NCBI GenBank assembly: GCA_035610835.1
Contig: CM069454.1
Span: 59,192,580-59,256,579 of the forward strand
Length of the DNA: 64,000 nucleotides
Direction of reading: 5' to 3'
DNA from: Ophiura sarsii
Taxonomy: Eukaryota > Echinodermata > Ophiuroidea > Amphilepidida > Ophiuridae
Position numbers and translations under genes: made by a program. A model generated the notes under the pieces. The model was not told where the DNA came from. It searched no databases and was given only the letters and a program-made list of their open reading frames with translations. Positions 1-11,811 of the stretch are shown in pieces. How positions within the stretch are numbered: position 1 is the first letter of the stretch; every line of letters starts with the position of its first letter.

Positions 1-1008
1 GCGTATATTCGCTAGTTGTCGAAGGATCCCACTTTATTCCAACCTCCGGTCAAACCTCATCTATAATGTGAATTGAAACAATTAAGCTGCCTTATGCAAT
101 AATATACACAATACTGCTCCAATGCATATTATTCTCATCACACGCATGCACGTAGCAGCTATGTTTAGTGTACCATTCAAAGAGAGCCAAATATCAAACC
201 ATTTGCGCATTATATGAAATCAAAAGGCTTTGAAATCGTCACCTGTGATTTCGGCATATGAATAAAAACACAAAGCTGAAAACGATCGAACTGGTGAACT
301 TAGAAGATTTATCACAACGCAGGAGGCCACAATAAAAAAATTATTTGCCATCTTCTAATTTTTATTAAAAGTAACAAGTAAAAACCTTTCCAAACATTCC
401 TGAAACTCATCATGGATATATGTAGCGTTGAGAGCGAAATACCAACATCAAGTAGTTTAATTAAAGGCTGAAAGGCAGGAATGACTAACTAAAAATAACA
501 TTCATTGAAGATTCCTCAACTTTATATATGATGTCATTAAGAAGTTTCAAAACTTCAATTTCAATTCAACTTCAATTCAAAACACAATTTTAAAACTGAC
601 GACTTGCAAAAGATAATGCATGGACATGAAATAATCAGACTACAACAATATCACTGCGATTTAAATCCGGATACAATTATTTGTGCTAACATCAAGGGAT
701 ACGCAGCCAGAAATTACAAACATATTTCACAAACAGACTGACAAAATGGTATAAGCATCGGTCAATATTATTAGAAATAGAGTAGGTACTCATCCGCAGT
801 TGTAAATTAAACATAATATCATGGTACCACCTGGATTTTAATGATAAGTGTATGTGTTAAACATGATTATTTTCTATTATGGCTATTTTCCATTCAAACT
901 GATTCCAAAGACTCCATCGATATTTTCGTCAGAAAATAGCCTCCTCTCCCAGTCAATGGAACGGCTGGGTCACGTGATTGGAAGATCGGTCTCAGATGGA
1001 TAGACTAT
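1..1008 (-). repeat. Dispersed DNA element, copy 1 (inverted relative to 35,447-36,168)
   Basis: The window opens inside a repeat. Its reverse complement matches 35,447-36,092 in several blocks: the CTAGTTGTCGAAGGAT segment near position 12, the CACCTGTGATTTCGGC segment near 240, and the block around 940-1008 holding GGCTGGGTCACGTGATTGG. The outer end reads GGATAGACTA. This copy is about 350 bp longer between the shared blocks than the copy at 35.4 kb. No coding frame was recognised, so it is probably a non-autonomous DNA element. The left end lies outside the window. Confidence 0.7.
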
Positions 1009-1021
1009 TATAGGCATACAT

Positions 1022-1119
1022 GTAATTCTGTTATACCCTACACACCAACATCGGCAGTATGCGTCGTTCTTAAAAATCATGCACTATGAATACCTCTGTG
1101 AAGGGTATAACAGAATTAC
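1022..1119. repeat. Small foldback with 18-bp inverted arms
   Basis: The arm at 1022-1039 (GTAATTCTGTTATACCCT) is the exact reverse complement of 1102-1119. The loop is about 62 bp. It directly abuts the dispersed element ending at 1008. It may be a very small MITE; no target duplication was established. Confidence 0.6.
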
Positions 1120-1210
1120 TCCGCAGATTGTTTACTGTAAAGTATACTGACTAGTTATAGTGTACACTGACCCTATTCAAATATTAACGATGGGAAAATA
1201 TCGCGTACCG

Positions 1211-3084
1211 TATAGGGGAGGATGGGGCAACTGGACCGGTTAAGCATATTTCATGATATAAAAGCTTAAAGCTCGTGTAAATATTTATGGAATTGCTATG
1301 AAAATATCACCCATGTAACTGTTTACATATAACATATAATCAATGTTAAAAAATATCCAAACAAAAGGCCAATTACCACTAACTAAAAACTTTACTTGGC
1401 ACGGTCCAGTTACCCCATCGTTGGGGCAACTGGTCCTATATGTTCCAACGGTTAGAATACACAGAAATCATTGATTGACAACACGGTAACTAAGCAGTAT
1501 TTTCTTTACAAACTCATTTCCATATTATTTAACGTGTAAAAATGATACAGGTCTCATGAAACCCATGTTTTATACAGTTTTCGTGGATAACGTGTAAAAC
1601 GCAGTAATACTAATGGTGTACAAAGCAAGCGCAATTTTCGACTGCACGTTTATTAGATAAAACGGTATGAACCTAGTTAAATGGTTACATGGTTGTGATA
1701 TTCAGACGCCCCATACATTTGTCTATATATACCCCTTTCTTTAATGATTTTATTTACTTCATATAATCATCATTTAGTACTTATAATAAACCATCTTGAT
1801 ATTTAGCCAGCTTTTCATGTTACAGGGGAAGTTAGTCAATATGACAATGATGACCCAACGGTTGATATACACAAAAAGCAGTGGATAAAATACATAAATC
1901 ATGATATTTCGTCATAGCAAATACCTTTATACAGACACCATTCAAAATATAATAAAGATATAATTCATAATACCGAGGTTTTAAACCATTCTAAAGGAAT
2001 TTCATGTCATATTGTAATCCTTCAATATCAGAAATAGTGGTATTAGACCCGAAATGCCCCAAAATGTCTAAGAACTTGAAAGAATGTGAATTATTTCATA
2101 TTCTATTCACATTTCAATACCGAGTCATGTTTTATTGACACTAACAACTCATTTTCAAAATGAATTTTACAATTTTGATTAAGTTTTTGCAGGCGGTCCA
2201 GTTGCCCCACACCCCTTCGGACCACTTACCCCAACAAATGACGTAGCACTTTGTCGAGATGAAACGTTATTAAAACACGCCTGTGACGTAATACATTTTA
2301 CGCCAAAATGTTTTAAAACATACCACCATTTGTCATAATAATCAATAACTCCAATACATTTCAGAAAAAAAGGGAAAACTGCATTTTTGTTTTTAGCCAT
2401 TACACAGATTTCTGTAGCCAGTGAGTATCTTTGAATTCGCAAATATTACGGCGTTCGGGTCCTACAAGTAGACGAGTGTCTTTAGATAAATAAGAAATGG
2501 TGTACTTTGTTATTTGCAAATTCATGAACTAATAACTCTACCAAATGAATACCCGTGATAATGATTTAAGTTGAAGCATTCTTTAAATGATAATATTGAT
2601 CGGAAATCCAAACCACCAATGTCCCAAATTAGCAATATGCGCCATTTACGGTCATTTCAACCACAACCTATGGTTTTAATCATATTTCGGAAAGTCCCTA
2701 AGCACACTACAATATAGCACCCATCAAATGCAATATGCACCTAGTATCTTAAGACGACTGTACTGCATGTATATATTTACTGTTGCATATCTGTCAATCA
2801 TATAAAGTACATTAAACATGATCTAAACCCATCTTCATATATCGCCCATACTATCTATGAATTTTCAATCAGTCACTCAAGGAGTTAGCTTCAAAGATAT
2901 GGAGAAAAATCACATGTGTAAATATCCTAAAGTTCCAAATGTTTTGGATTGTAGAAGGTAAAGATATATGTCAAGTATCAACAAAAGTCGTATTGTTCAA
3001 AAGAAAGCAGTATGCCCATACAATTACAAAATCCTTCATTTCGGTCCAGTTGCCCCACGGTCCAGTTGCCCCATTTCCCCTATA
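1211..3084. mobile_element. Non-autonomous DNA element with GGGGCAACTGGACC termini
   Basis: The left end reads TATAGGGGA then ATGGGGCAACTGGACCG; the right end reads CGGTCCAGTTGCCCCA followed by TTTCCCCTATA. The right terminal motif is duplicated in tandem (3041-3075), and further copies of it lie inside near 1400-1436 and 2196. The roughly 1.9-kb interior is AT-rich with no long frame and no recognisable transposase. A second, shorter copy of the left third lies in reverse orientation at 28,344-28,839. Confidence 0.65.
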
Positions 3085-3279
3085 TACCTAAATTTAAAGC
3101 TTTAGTTCTGTTCATGGCCATGCTGTTCAATAAACAATGCTAAACTGACTTTAATGTCCACCATATTTCCCTATATCCATTATTTCTTCATGTTTGATCA
3201 TTACATATAAACCAATAACTGACTTAGCTGCCCAATGATCACTCTCTAAACTGGTCATCAATACAATAACATCTATTAG

Positions 3280-4648
3280 TACGAGGGTCAGTCATTAAGT
3301 AATGAAAGTGATCATGGTATGGAATGAATGAGCGATTCCATTGAGTGTTAATGTGATCAATACAAAGTATGAACCTGTGTCTTTCAAACAATACACTTTT
3401 GGATTTCTAAGTATGAACTATGACGTCATAGCATTAGCTTAAAGTTAGTACACTTGGGACACTGCTAAATCAATTACTTGGCGGGAAATTTGAATTGTTT
3501 AAATAAAACACGTGGTAAGAAGAGTGCATAACATGACATCAGAAGTAGGTAAATCCCGATTTTTTTTCTTCACATAATTATGATACAAAAGACAATAACT
3601 TTAATCCCTGTGTAATTTGAAATGTGTAGTATAAGAGGAAAAAGTAAGGAGAAGCAATTGAATGAAAGGTATACAAATATCAGTATTTCAAATAGCCCAT
3701 TTTCATTGAAAAATGCCAGTCTGTGAATCACTAGTATTGCGGAAAATCAAACAATTTAGGAAAAAAAACAAGCAATAAACCCATTTGGGAGATTCCATAG
3801 GATAGTTAACTAATTATCTGAACTTATTCACATGAAACTTACAGAAAATATGCGCAGACGGCAGATAATTTTGAACTGGGCCAAAAATGGCTAAACTCAT
3901 GAAATTTACCAGATAAAAGCTTACTGTGCCTTCAAATTCTATCAGAAATATTGACAAATGCGTTTATCAATATGTATAATTATTGTGCTAGTCAAAATGA
4001 AGATATACAAGAATATATCAATCAAAGATGGCTGCCACAACCTCTCTTGTTACTGCTATCTTTGGAGCTACTAGATGTGTACTGTTAAAGTAATCGTCAC
4101 ATCATTTCAATGGTTTAAGGACATTTTATGATCAGCTCCTTTTGAAATGCCCACTAATATTGCTTTACATCCCACAACAATTTACTCAATTATAATCCCT
4201 CCATTTTTCTTTATCCTTTGTTGTTTTCTAAGGTTTTTTGTTGCGGATTTTGCTTAATAAAAGCGTATTTGAGATGGTCCCTTCTTGTTTGTATTAAGGA
4301 ATTCGGTTCTAAAAAAATGTGAAAACAGAGATTATTGTGTGTTCTAACTATGCACCAATTGTTATCTGTTTCTGTGCTTGCATTTCCGAGATACACGCAA
4401 ATGTTTCAAACAACCCATATTTCAACCTATTACATATCCAGCCAAATGTTGACCAATTTCAGGCAGTGTCGCAAGTGTACTTAGTTTACGCTAATGCTAT
4501 GACGTCATAGTTCATACTTAGAAATCCAAAAGTGTATTGTTCGAAAGACAAAGGTTCATACTTTGTATTGATTACATTATCCCTCAATAGAATCACCCAT
4601 GCATCCCATACCATGATCACTTTCATTACTTACTGACTGACCCTCGTA
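3280..4648. mobile_element. Mariner-like non-autonomous element with ~185-bp TIRs
   Basis: It begins TACGAGGGTCAGTCATTAAG at 3280 and ends with the inverted form at 4648, with TA at both ends. The arms stay recognisably complementary for about 185 bp; the shared inner block TATGACGTCATAG is at 3420-3433 and 4499-4510. TACGAGGGT-type termini and a TA target are typical of mariner/Tc1 elements. At 1.37 kb it is about the length of an autonomous mariner, but the interior has only short frames and no DDD/DDE transposase could be recognised. Confidence 0.7.
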
Positions 4649-5197
4649 TGATCCATTGGCAATCCTGTCTACTGATTGATCTTTCTCGGCTCACTTTACT
4701 CTATCCATTGACCACGTCAAAAAACGAATCTTGGACAATGACGTCTTTTTACGAAAATCATCTCAAAAATCATGAAAATGTTTTTTAATATTTTTAACAA
4801 TATTTTATGTCAGCTTCATAATTGGAGTACCAGGTTTGTGCTATGTTCAAAAATGTGTTTTATCCAAGACTTTTCTTGGCTCTTGAAGCATCTACCAATA
4901 CGTCGACTGACTACCAAATATTTTGAGGAGTACATCAAAGATGTTAGTGCAACATTGCTAAACCGAATTATATAGACATTTTACGATAAATGATGGCGCT
5001 ATACTCAGATACAGGACGGTATGTTAAACATGTTCTTGACAAATTTATATTAAGGGAGGGGTCTATGTTATTTTCACCAATTTTGGAAACAGATTTTCTC
5101 AATGTTACCGTGGGTTTACCCCTTAGAGTCATATATCAATTTGAAGCTTAGGTAACAGCGTTTCAAAAAAATTGCGTTATTTTGATCTGGTTGCTAT

Positions 5198-5888
5198 GGT
5201 AACCCACCCAATTCTGATAGTCCAATACAGTTTAACTGTAATTAAAGTGCGTATTATGTTACAGTTTTACTGTGCCTGTGTTATAACACGGTAACACGTG
5301 TTACGGTATATTACAGTTGTTACTGTACCCTGTGTTACAGGGTGTTAGCGCCCTCACGGAATAAAGCGCAATAACACTGACAATGACATTATACGTACAA
5401 ATACGTATACTGTACGTATTTCATATTTAACACCTTTGAAATGATATTGATACAGAATTTATATGTCAAAACACTCAGGGGGTTGGTGGTCGGGGAGGTA
5501 AAAACAAGGATGGCACAATCATAAACTATACGTATTGGATATCCAACAATCTTAAACTATAAATATTGGATAGCCAACAATCTTAAACTATAAATATTGG
5601 ATAGCCAACAATCTTAAACAATAAATATTGGATAGCCAACAATCTTAAACAATAAATATCGGATAGCCAACAATCTTAAACAATAAATATCGGATATCCA
5701 ACATTCTTAAACTATTTTCGTTAGTGTTATTGCGATTTATTCCGTGTATAACACAGGGTACAGTAACAACTGTAATATACCGTAACACGTGTTACCGTGT
5801 TATAACACAGGCACAGTAAAACTGTAATATAATACGCACTTTAATTACAGTTAAACTGTATTGGACTATCAGAATTGGGTGGGTAACC
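5198..5888. mobile_element. Inner foldback MITE with ~190-bp arms
   Basis: The left arm starts GGTAACCCACCCAATTCTG and the right arm ends CAGAATTGGGTGGGTAACC. Complementarity continues inward through several smaller palindromes (for example ACGGTAACACGTGTTAC) to about 5395 on the left and 5719 on the right. The core is a six-copy 31-bp tandem repeat. It is nested inside the 5050-6225 element. Confidence 0.75.
5522..5716. repeat. 31-bp tandem repeat, ~6 copies
   Basis: The unit is about 31 bp and contains AAATATTGGATAGCCAACAA followed by TCTTAAACT. The copies differ by a few substitutions (ATTGG/ATCGG, GATAGCC/GATATCC). It sits exactly between the two arms of the inner foldback, so it looks like an amplified core of that element. 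Confidence 0.85.
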
Positions 5889-6229
5889 AGTCAAGGCCTC
5901 TGATTGGCTAAACACGGGATCCAACATTACTAGAAAACTAAATGTTGCATGTTCACCATACTTTGGTAGATGATGTATGGGAACAATGCGCACGAACCAA
6001 TGAAGCCGGATTATTTGTACGGTTGCCATGGTAACCAGGAACCGACCAATCAGGTAATTTTACATTATAATTCAAATTTGGAAAGATAAATTGAAAATCC
6101 GGCTTCATTAATAGTTCATTCCTCTATTCAAGCTTAGTATCCATTCCAAATATCACCCTGATACGAGGTTACATTGAGAAAATCTGTTTCCAAAATTGGT
6201 GAAAATAACATAGACTCCCCCCTTAGTAG

Positions 6230-6490
6230 ATATAATATCAGTATTATGTCAACATGGTTAGATAATTGTTCTCACCGCGTTGACTTAAAATCTTATTATG
6301 TCGTCATGGTGAGATGTAGGTGTTTGCGTTTTTATCTTTTACTGTTGTGAAGTCGACGTCGTCATGGCGAAGTATAAGGTTATCTTGCCATAGTCGACTT
6401 CAAATAAAAATGATGTCGTAATGGCAAGATATAATTCGACATCACAAAAAGTCGATGTCGTCATGGTTATATCTGCCAAACACCGTTTTG
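6230..6490. repeat. Degenerate repeats of a GTCGTCATGG motif
   Basis: The motif GTCGTCATGGyrAGAT and its inverted form recur at least five times here, alongside GAAGTCGAC and AAGTCGATG blocks. The stretch is probably a decayed foldback element. No coding potential was seen. Confidence 0.4.
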
Positions 6491-6647
6491 AGCTGAGACT
6501 AGCTAGTCTCAGGTTTTGAGTTACTTTTTCGAGTTTCGAATTACATTTTTAATATGGATTTATTCCGCCTCCTCGTCAAATTCCCACTGTACACCAGTGG
6601 CGACTGGAAGTATCAGAATTTAGGGGGAAATTTAGGGACACGGGGAT

Positions 6648-6900
6648 ATTACACGTGTTCTATGGCGAGCTTGACGGTGGGTATAGAGGGGGTCCGGAAA
6701 TGTATGGGGCCCCCGTTTCCGCCGTCTATGCTAAGTGTTCTCCATCGACTATCTGGACTCCAGCACTCTCCAAAAATGGTGCCAACTCAGTTATGCTCTT
6801 CGGTAAATTCAATGTCCTCCATACAGACTGGTAAGGAAGTCGTACTACTGATGCAGCCGGCCGCGCATCCTACAGCTATTATAGCTATGATTACACCTCA
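6648..6900 (-). pseudogene. Possible receptor-like exon fossil (weak)
   Basis: This patch is noticeably more GC-rich than its surroundings. Minus-strand frame 6900 to 6648 reads a hydrophobic run (GVIIAIIAVGCAAGC), then polar sequence with one in-frame TGA at about 6789, then a segment ending TPSIPTVKLAIEHV at about 6652. That last string resembles the N-terminal ligand-binding fold of GABA-B or natriuretic-peptide-type receptors (a PAxxLAxExV pattern), and a GT follows it. The stop, the missing in-frame ATG and the short match make this only suggestive. The opposite strand is open for 119 codons but matches nothing I know. Confidence 0.2.
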
Positions 6901-6997
6901 TGCATATTTGTAAGTGTATCCTCTTTTTTGATTGGTTAATTTGTGACGAAGTCGGATAAATTAACAATCCTGCTGAATGCTTGTTTGTTTTTATACT

Positions 6998-7021
6998 ACC
7001 CCCCCCCCCCCCCCCCCCCCC
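6998..7021. repeat. Poly-C tract
   Basis: An uninterrupted run of about 24 C. Long poly-C/poly-G runs recur in this genome, usually inside MITEs; this one lies between elements. Its exact length may be unreliable. Confidence 0.9.
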
Positions 7022-7329
7022 TCCACCCTCCAAGCCTGCAATAATACAAAAATCCGTGAAGGTCTGCGACAATTATATATAGTGAAGCATATAGCAAACG
7101 GGTTTCGATGATATTGTTCTTCCGCCAGGGAATCCGCTTCATGCTCTCTGTTGTACTATAATACTGTATAGCATGTAGGTCTACGCTGGAGCAACGTAAG
7201 CTTTTTCGATTTTTAATTTCAGACAATGAAATATGTATGAGGTGTAATAAAATAAATACAACATGGTTCATTTCGGGAAAGTAGTGCAAACTAGTGGTCT
7301 CTTGGTGTTGGACATTGGATGACTGGTGA

Positions 7330-7552
7330 CAGTGGCGTAGCCAAGGGGGGGCAAGGGGGGGCAGCTGCCCCCCCTGTGGGGTTCTCTGCCCCCCCTGTTG
7401 CCCCCCCTGTGGGAAATGTCAGTTGAAATAATTTGGGACTAACCTATTCACAACACAAGGAAATTCAATCCTCAATTTGGTTGTTGCCCCCCCACCAAAA
7501 CTCCCGGCCCCCCCTTTGCCCCCCCACTGAGAAAAACCTGGCTACGCCACTG
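7330..7552. mobile_element. hAT-type MITE with 8-bp target duplication
   Basis: Terminal inverted repeats are CAGTGGCGTAGCCA (7330-7343) and TGGCTACGCCACTG (7539-7552). The flanks carry a perfect 8-bp duplication, ACTGGTGA, at 7322-7329 and 7553-7560. CA...TG termini with an 8-bp duplication are characteristic of hAT elements. The interior is dominated by C/G runs and has no transposase. Confidence 0.9.
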
Positions 7553-7584
7553 ACTGGTGACTACCTCCCGACGTGGATTTTGTA

Positions 7585-7613
7585 TACAGGCTGTCCCAAA
7601 ATGATTAGTACCC
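7585..7613 (+). mobile_element. Single mariner-like terminus
   Basis: TACAGGCTGTCCCAAAATGA is a typical mariner-family terminal sequence next to TA. No matching opposite end was identified, so this is probably a truncated element. Confidence 0.5.
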
Positions 7614-7933
7614 ATCGATGTTCAAAGTTAATTAATTATTTTCATCAAGATCAATGCGATCCGGTCCGTTGTTTTCATCATCTTTGACATACTGTACCCT
7701 TACATTAGAATTTTAGATCATGACTGGCATGACTGGGTACCTCAGATCCCAACCCTGAGTAAAGATTTGATAAATGTTGTGTAGAAAATCCTTGAGTAAA
7801 TACCCCTTTTCCCGAATTACGCGGAGACTTGATTCCGGGCTTGATTTATTAAATACCCACTTTTTCATGATTTCAACGTCCACGCTGATATTCGAAAATA
7901 AACCCCTTTTCAGCGATATTTCGAACGATCATA

Positions 7934-8352
7934 GAGCGTGTTTCTTCTGGGGAACTTAACGGTAATTACCGCTAAGTTGCCCAGTAGAAACAGTCAGAAA
8001 AATATAATTAACGCTAAGTTTTGTAACCACAAAAACCTTCACAAACCAAGTTTGTAAACGGTAATTAACGCTAATTGCCCAGTAGAAACAGCCACCCGTT
8101 AAATCTTAACTCTAAGTTCTTGTGACCCGGAAGTACACACGTACACGCTGGATTCTACGCATGTTGAGACAGTCTTTTCAGGTGGGGCGGCATTGTTGGT
8201 ATAACAAAAGGTCAAATGTTGTGGCCCATCGATTAAAACTTAGCGGTAACTTTTCACGAGTAGAAACGGTGGTGGGGGATTAAAAAGTTAGCGGTAATTA
8301 CCGTTAAGTTAACTTAGCGTTAAATTTCCAGTGCCCCAGTAAAAACGCGCTC
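7934..8352. mobile_element. GAGCGTGTTTCTACTGGG MITE, copy A
   Basis: It starts GAGCGTGTTTCTTCTGG and ends CCCCAGTAAAAACGCGCTC. Internally it carries repeated GGTAATTACCGCTAAGTT and CCAGTAGAAACAG blocks on both sides, so it is strongly foldback. Two further copies (9175-9618 and 11,812-12,475) share the right and left flanks respectively, so MITE and flank were duplicated together. Confidence 0.8.
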
Positions 8353-8527
8353 ATAGTTACCAATATTACACACTCAACACAACCACTGGAGTTCCCGGGA
8401 GGTTTATGGTTACCGATACGTCAATATTAGAGAGTGTGAACCAGACAACATATGATATGATTACTAGTACAATTTGTGAATTTTATTTAGTTTATTTTAC
8501 AACATCAAATGACTACAACTTTACTTG

Positions 8528-9021
8528 TACAGGGCGTGTCAACAACAAAAAGTGTCCCATGGGAAACATGATTTTGTTTTTGGCCATGAAAAAATAACAA
8601 AAATGAGCCCGAAATACTAATAATCTCATCTTCAACAATCTTTAATGTTTCATAAGAAAAAAATCTATCCATTTTGGAACTTTCGTTATCAAATTATGGC
8701 AAATCTACTCAGGCATAGGCCTATGCCAAAATCCGCTTTGTTCATGACCAACCACATTGATATATCCTATAATCATCATCGAAAACACATTTTTCAGCTG
8801 AAAGTTATTTTCTTGTTCAAAAGTGGCTAAAGTGGGATTCGTACTCTTGTTACCGGATTGATTATATCTCGGTAGTTAGGTGATCAAATTCAATGGGATA
8901 AAGGGTATTTGATAAAAGTCTAATGGGCTTACCAACTGTCTATTTTTTAAAACATAAACAAATGGGATATATTTTTAATTATTTGTCTAACTCCTGGGAC
9001 ACTTTTTTGACACACCCTGTA
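8528..9021. mobile_element. TA-flanked mariner-like MITE, copy A
   Basis: It begins TACAGGGCGTGTCAACAACA with AGTGTCCCATGGG behind it and ends GGGACACTTTTTTGACACAC then CCTGTA. TA dinucleotides flank both ends. Other copies are at 9814-10,020 (truncated) and 11,031-11,645, with a fragment at 19,508-20,035. Confidence 0.75.
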
Positions 9022-9174
9022 ATAGACCCGCATACCTAATATGAGGCTACATAATGTAATACATATAAATGGATAGATGATACCACGTCTTGTCAGTGAT
9101 TAACACAATAACTAAATACCGATATCTGTAACCTGACGTTTGAATAACTGTTAGAATAATACCCAGTTTACTTA

Positions 9175-9618
9175 GAGCGTGTTTCTACTGGGGATGTTAA
9201 CGGTAATTACCGCTAAGTTGCCCAGTAGAAACAGCCAGATAACGCTTAATTAACGCTAAGTTTTATAACCGCAAAAACCTTCACAAACTAGGTTTGTTAA
9301 CGGTAATTAACGCTAACTTGCCCAGTAGAAACAGCCCCCCCCCCCCCCCCCCCCCCCCGTTAAATCTTAACTCTAAGTTCTTGTGACCCGGAAGTATACA
9401 CGTACACGCTGGATTCTACGCATTGTAAGGCAGTCTTTTTCAGATGAGGCGGCATCGTTGGTATAACAAAAGGTCAAATGTCGTGGCCCTTCGATTAAAA
9501 CTTAGCGGTAACTTTTCGTGAGTAGAAACGGGGTGGGGTGGGGGGGTAAAATGTTAGCGGTAATTACCGTTAACTTAACTTAGCGTTAACTTTCCAGTGC
9601 CCGAGTAGAAACACGCTC
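9175..9618. mobile_element. GAGCGTGTTTCTACTGGG MITE, copy B
   Basis: It has the same termini and internal blocks as copy A. It contains a poly-C run at about 9336-9358. Its right flank (ATAGTTACCAATAATACACA) matches that of copy A, and its left flank (AATACCCAGTTTACTTA) matches that of copy C. Confidence 0.85.
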
Positions 9619-9813
9619 ATAGTTACCAATAATACACACACTCCACACATCCACTGGAGTTCCCTGGTGGTTTATATAGGGTTTTGGGTGTTTTTTTACC
9701 GATACGTCAAAATTAGAGATTGTGAACCAGACAACATATGATATGATTTCTAGTACAATTTGTGAATTTTATTTAGTCTATTTTACAACATCAAATTACT
9801 ACAACCTTACTTG

Positions 9814-10020
9814 TAGAGGGCGTGTCAAAAATTGTGTCCCATGGGAAACATGATTTTGTTTTTTGGACATGAAAAATAACAAAGTTGAGCCTGAAATACT
9901 AATAATCATCTTCAACAATCTTTAATGTGTCATTAGAATTTTATCTATTCATTTTGGAGCTTTCGTTATCAAATTATGGCAAATCTACTCAGGCATAGGC
10001 CTATGCCAAATTCCACTTTG
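9814..10020. mobile_element. TA-flanked mariner-like MITE, copy B (truncated)
   Basis: It aligns with 8528 onward through GGCAAATCTACTCAGGCATA, then breaks off at about 10,020 into unrelated AT-rich DNA. Confidence 0.7.
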
Positions 10021-10960
10021 AGCAGATTATTCAATATCCCTTTAGTATTTAAAATATTTTCCTCCAAACATTTGGTATATTTTTAAAAACTACAAATGGT
10101 GTTTTTGTATTTTTCTCATGAATTAAACATGCAATAAACACTATAATCACAGAGAAAGATGTTTATGGTTAGCCACCCAAATCTGTCAAGCCATTCGTTA
10201 ACGTGTTTGCTGTGTAATTAATTTATGCGCTTAATTAATAACTTAATTAGGCGTTAAATGGAATAATTTTAAACCACTTTTTGTATGCCAAATTAAGTTA
10301 TGCAAGGTTTCAAATTAATCCTTAAATTATGCTTAATAAAATGGTCAAGCCACATTTCTCAATTTCGTTTGTCTTTTTCTGTAATATTAATCAAAACTTT
10401 AGATACATTAATTTTGCAACTTTTCTTACAATAACAATGTATTTCATACAACTGTACAACTATGCACAGACTTGACAAAAGTCTATTAATATTTGTCCAG
10501 CCATGCACGCAAACAATTGAAGCAATTTTCAAGGACATGCTCACGCTAAGGGACCAATGCTTTGAAATCCGCACTACAAGAAATGGCATTCAGCAGTGTG
10601 CAGTCAAGGGTTTTAAGCATAATGGTGAATGTTACTTTAGGTGACCGTGTGCTGACATGCAAGCCTGTATACAGGTACCACCATAAGGCCTGTAGTAAGT
10701 CTAAATAGTCAAGGCCATAAAAGCCAGTAGCCAGTAGCTGGTTGGATTAGCGTGTATGGATAATCAAGTATTGACCAATCCGAAATGAGGTTTGATAAAA
10801 AATGTAACAATGCTGATAATCATACAAAGACAACACAGAGAACTTTAAAACAAAGCTATTTTGATTATATATGATACGCATACTAAGGATTGAAATGTTC
10901 ATGGTTGTACAACACTCAGGAGGCACTATATTTATAATCCAATATTTGGAAATGTATGCT
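10021..10960. other. AT-rich intergenic stretch
   Basis: I see no gene, terminal repeat pair or RNA gene here. Two overlapping short open frames near 10,359-10,644 on opposite strands have no recognisable content. A GTTAACGTGTTTGC/TTAATTAA-rich segment lies near 10,200-10,260. Confidence 0.5.
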
Positions 10961-11030
10961 CTGTTGCACCGTAGTACTATTTGTGAATTTTATTTCGTTT
11001 ATTTTTACAACATCAAATGACAACAACCTT

Positions 11031-11645
11031 ACACAGGGCGTGGCAAAAAAAAGTGTCCCATGGGAAACATGATTTTGTTTTTGGCCATGAAAAATAACAA
11101 AGTTGATCCTGAAATACTAATAATCATCTTCAACAATCCATTTTGGAGTTTCCTTTATCAAATTATGGCAAATCTACTCAGCCATATGCTAAATTTCGCT
11201 ATAGCCATTTTCGTTTTGTGAATAGAACTCTTTATAATCAATAAAATCAATAATAACCTACCTACTAAATCTTGATAGTTAGTTTAATTTGAGCAGAAAA
11301 ACATGTCCATCCATATTAACCATGACCAACCACAGAATATTTGAATGTTAGATGTATTTTAAACAAAACATTGGTATATCCTATAATCATCATCGGAAAC
11401 ACAAAGGCATTTTTTCAGCTGAAAGTTATTTTCTTGTTCAAAAGTAGCCAAAATGGGATTCGCACTCTTGTTACCGGATTGATCATATCTCGGTAGTTAG
11501 GTGGTAAAATTCCATGGGATAAAGGGTATTTAATAGAAGACTAATGGGCTTACCAACGGTCTATCATATGTCTAAACATAAAAACATGGGATGTATTTTA
11601 AATTAATCTTCTAACTCATGGGACACTTTTTTGACACACCCTGTA
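11031..11645. mobile_element. TA-flanked mariner-like MITE, copy C
   Basis: It runs from ACACAGGGCGTGGCAAAAAA to GGGACACTTTTTTGACACAC then CCTGTA. Compared with copy A it has about 120 bp of extra internal sequence (about 11,195-11,370). It is followed by the same AATAGACCCGCATACCTA flank as copy A. Confidence 0.75.
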
Positions 11646-11811
11646 ATAGACCCGCATACCTATTAGTATGAGGCTACACAATGTAATACATATAAATAGA
11701 TAGATGATACCACGTCTTGTCAGTGATTAACACAATAACTAAATACCGATATCTGTAACCTGACGTTTGAATAACTGTTAGAATAATACCCAGTTTACTT
11801 AGAGCGTGTTT

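Larger units (their letters stand above)
5050..6225. mobile_element. Outer foldback element with ~58-bp TIRs
   Basis: The left end TTAAGGGAGGGGTCTATG continues through ACCAATTTTGGAAACAG and is repeated inverted at about 6165-6225 (CATAGACTCCCCCCTTA). It encloses a second, unrelated foldback (5198-5888). Nothing coding was recognised. Confidence 0.65.

Noticed and set aside
3280..4648. Autonomous mariner transposon
   Set aside because: The length and ends fit, but no transposase frame or catalytic motif is visible in the interior.
5522..5716. CRISPR-like array
   Set aside because: Units follow one another without spacers and the host is an animal; it is a 31-bp satellite.
6554..6913. 119-codon plus-strand open frame
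   Set aside because: No recognisable domain, low-complexity-free but unlike known proteins; the opposite strand looks slightly more coding. Not called as a gene.
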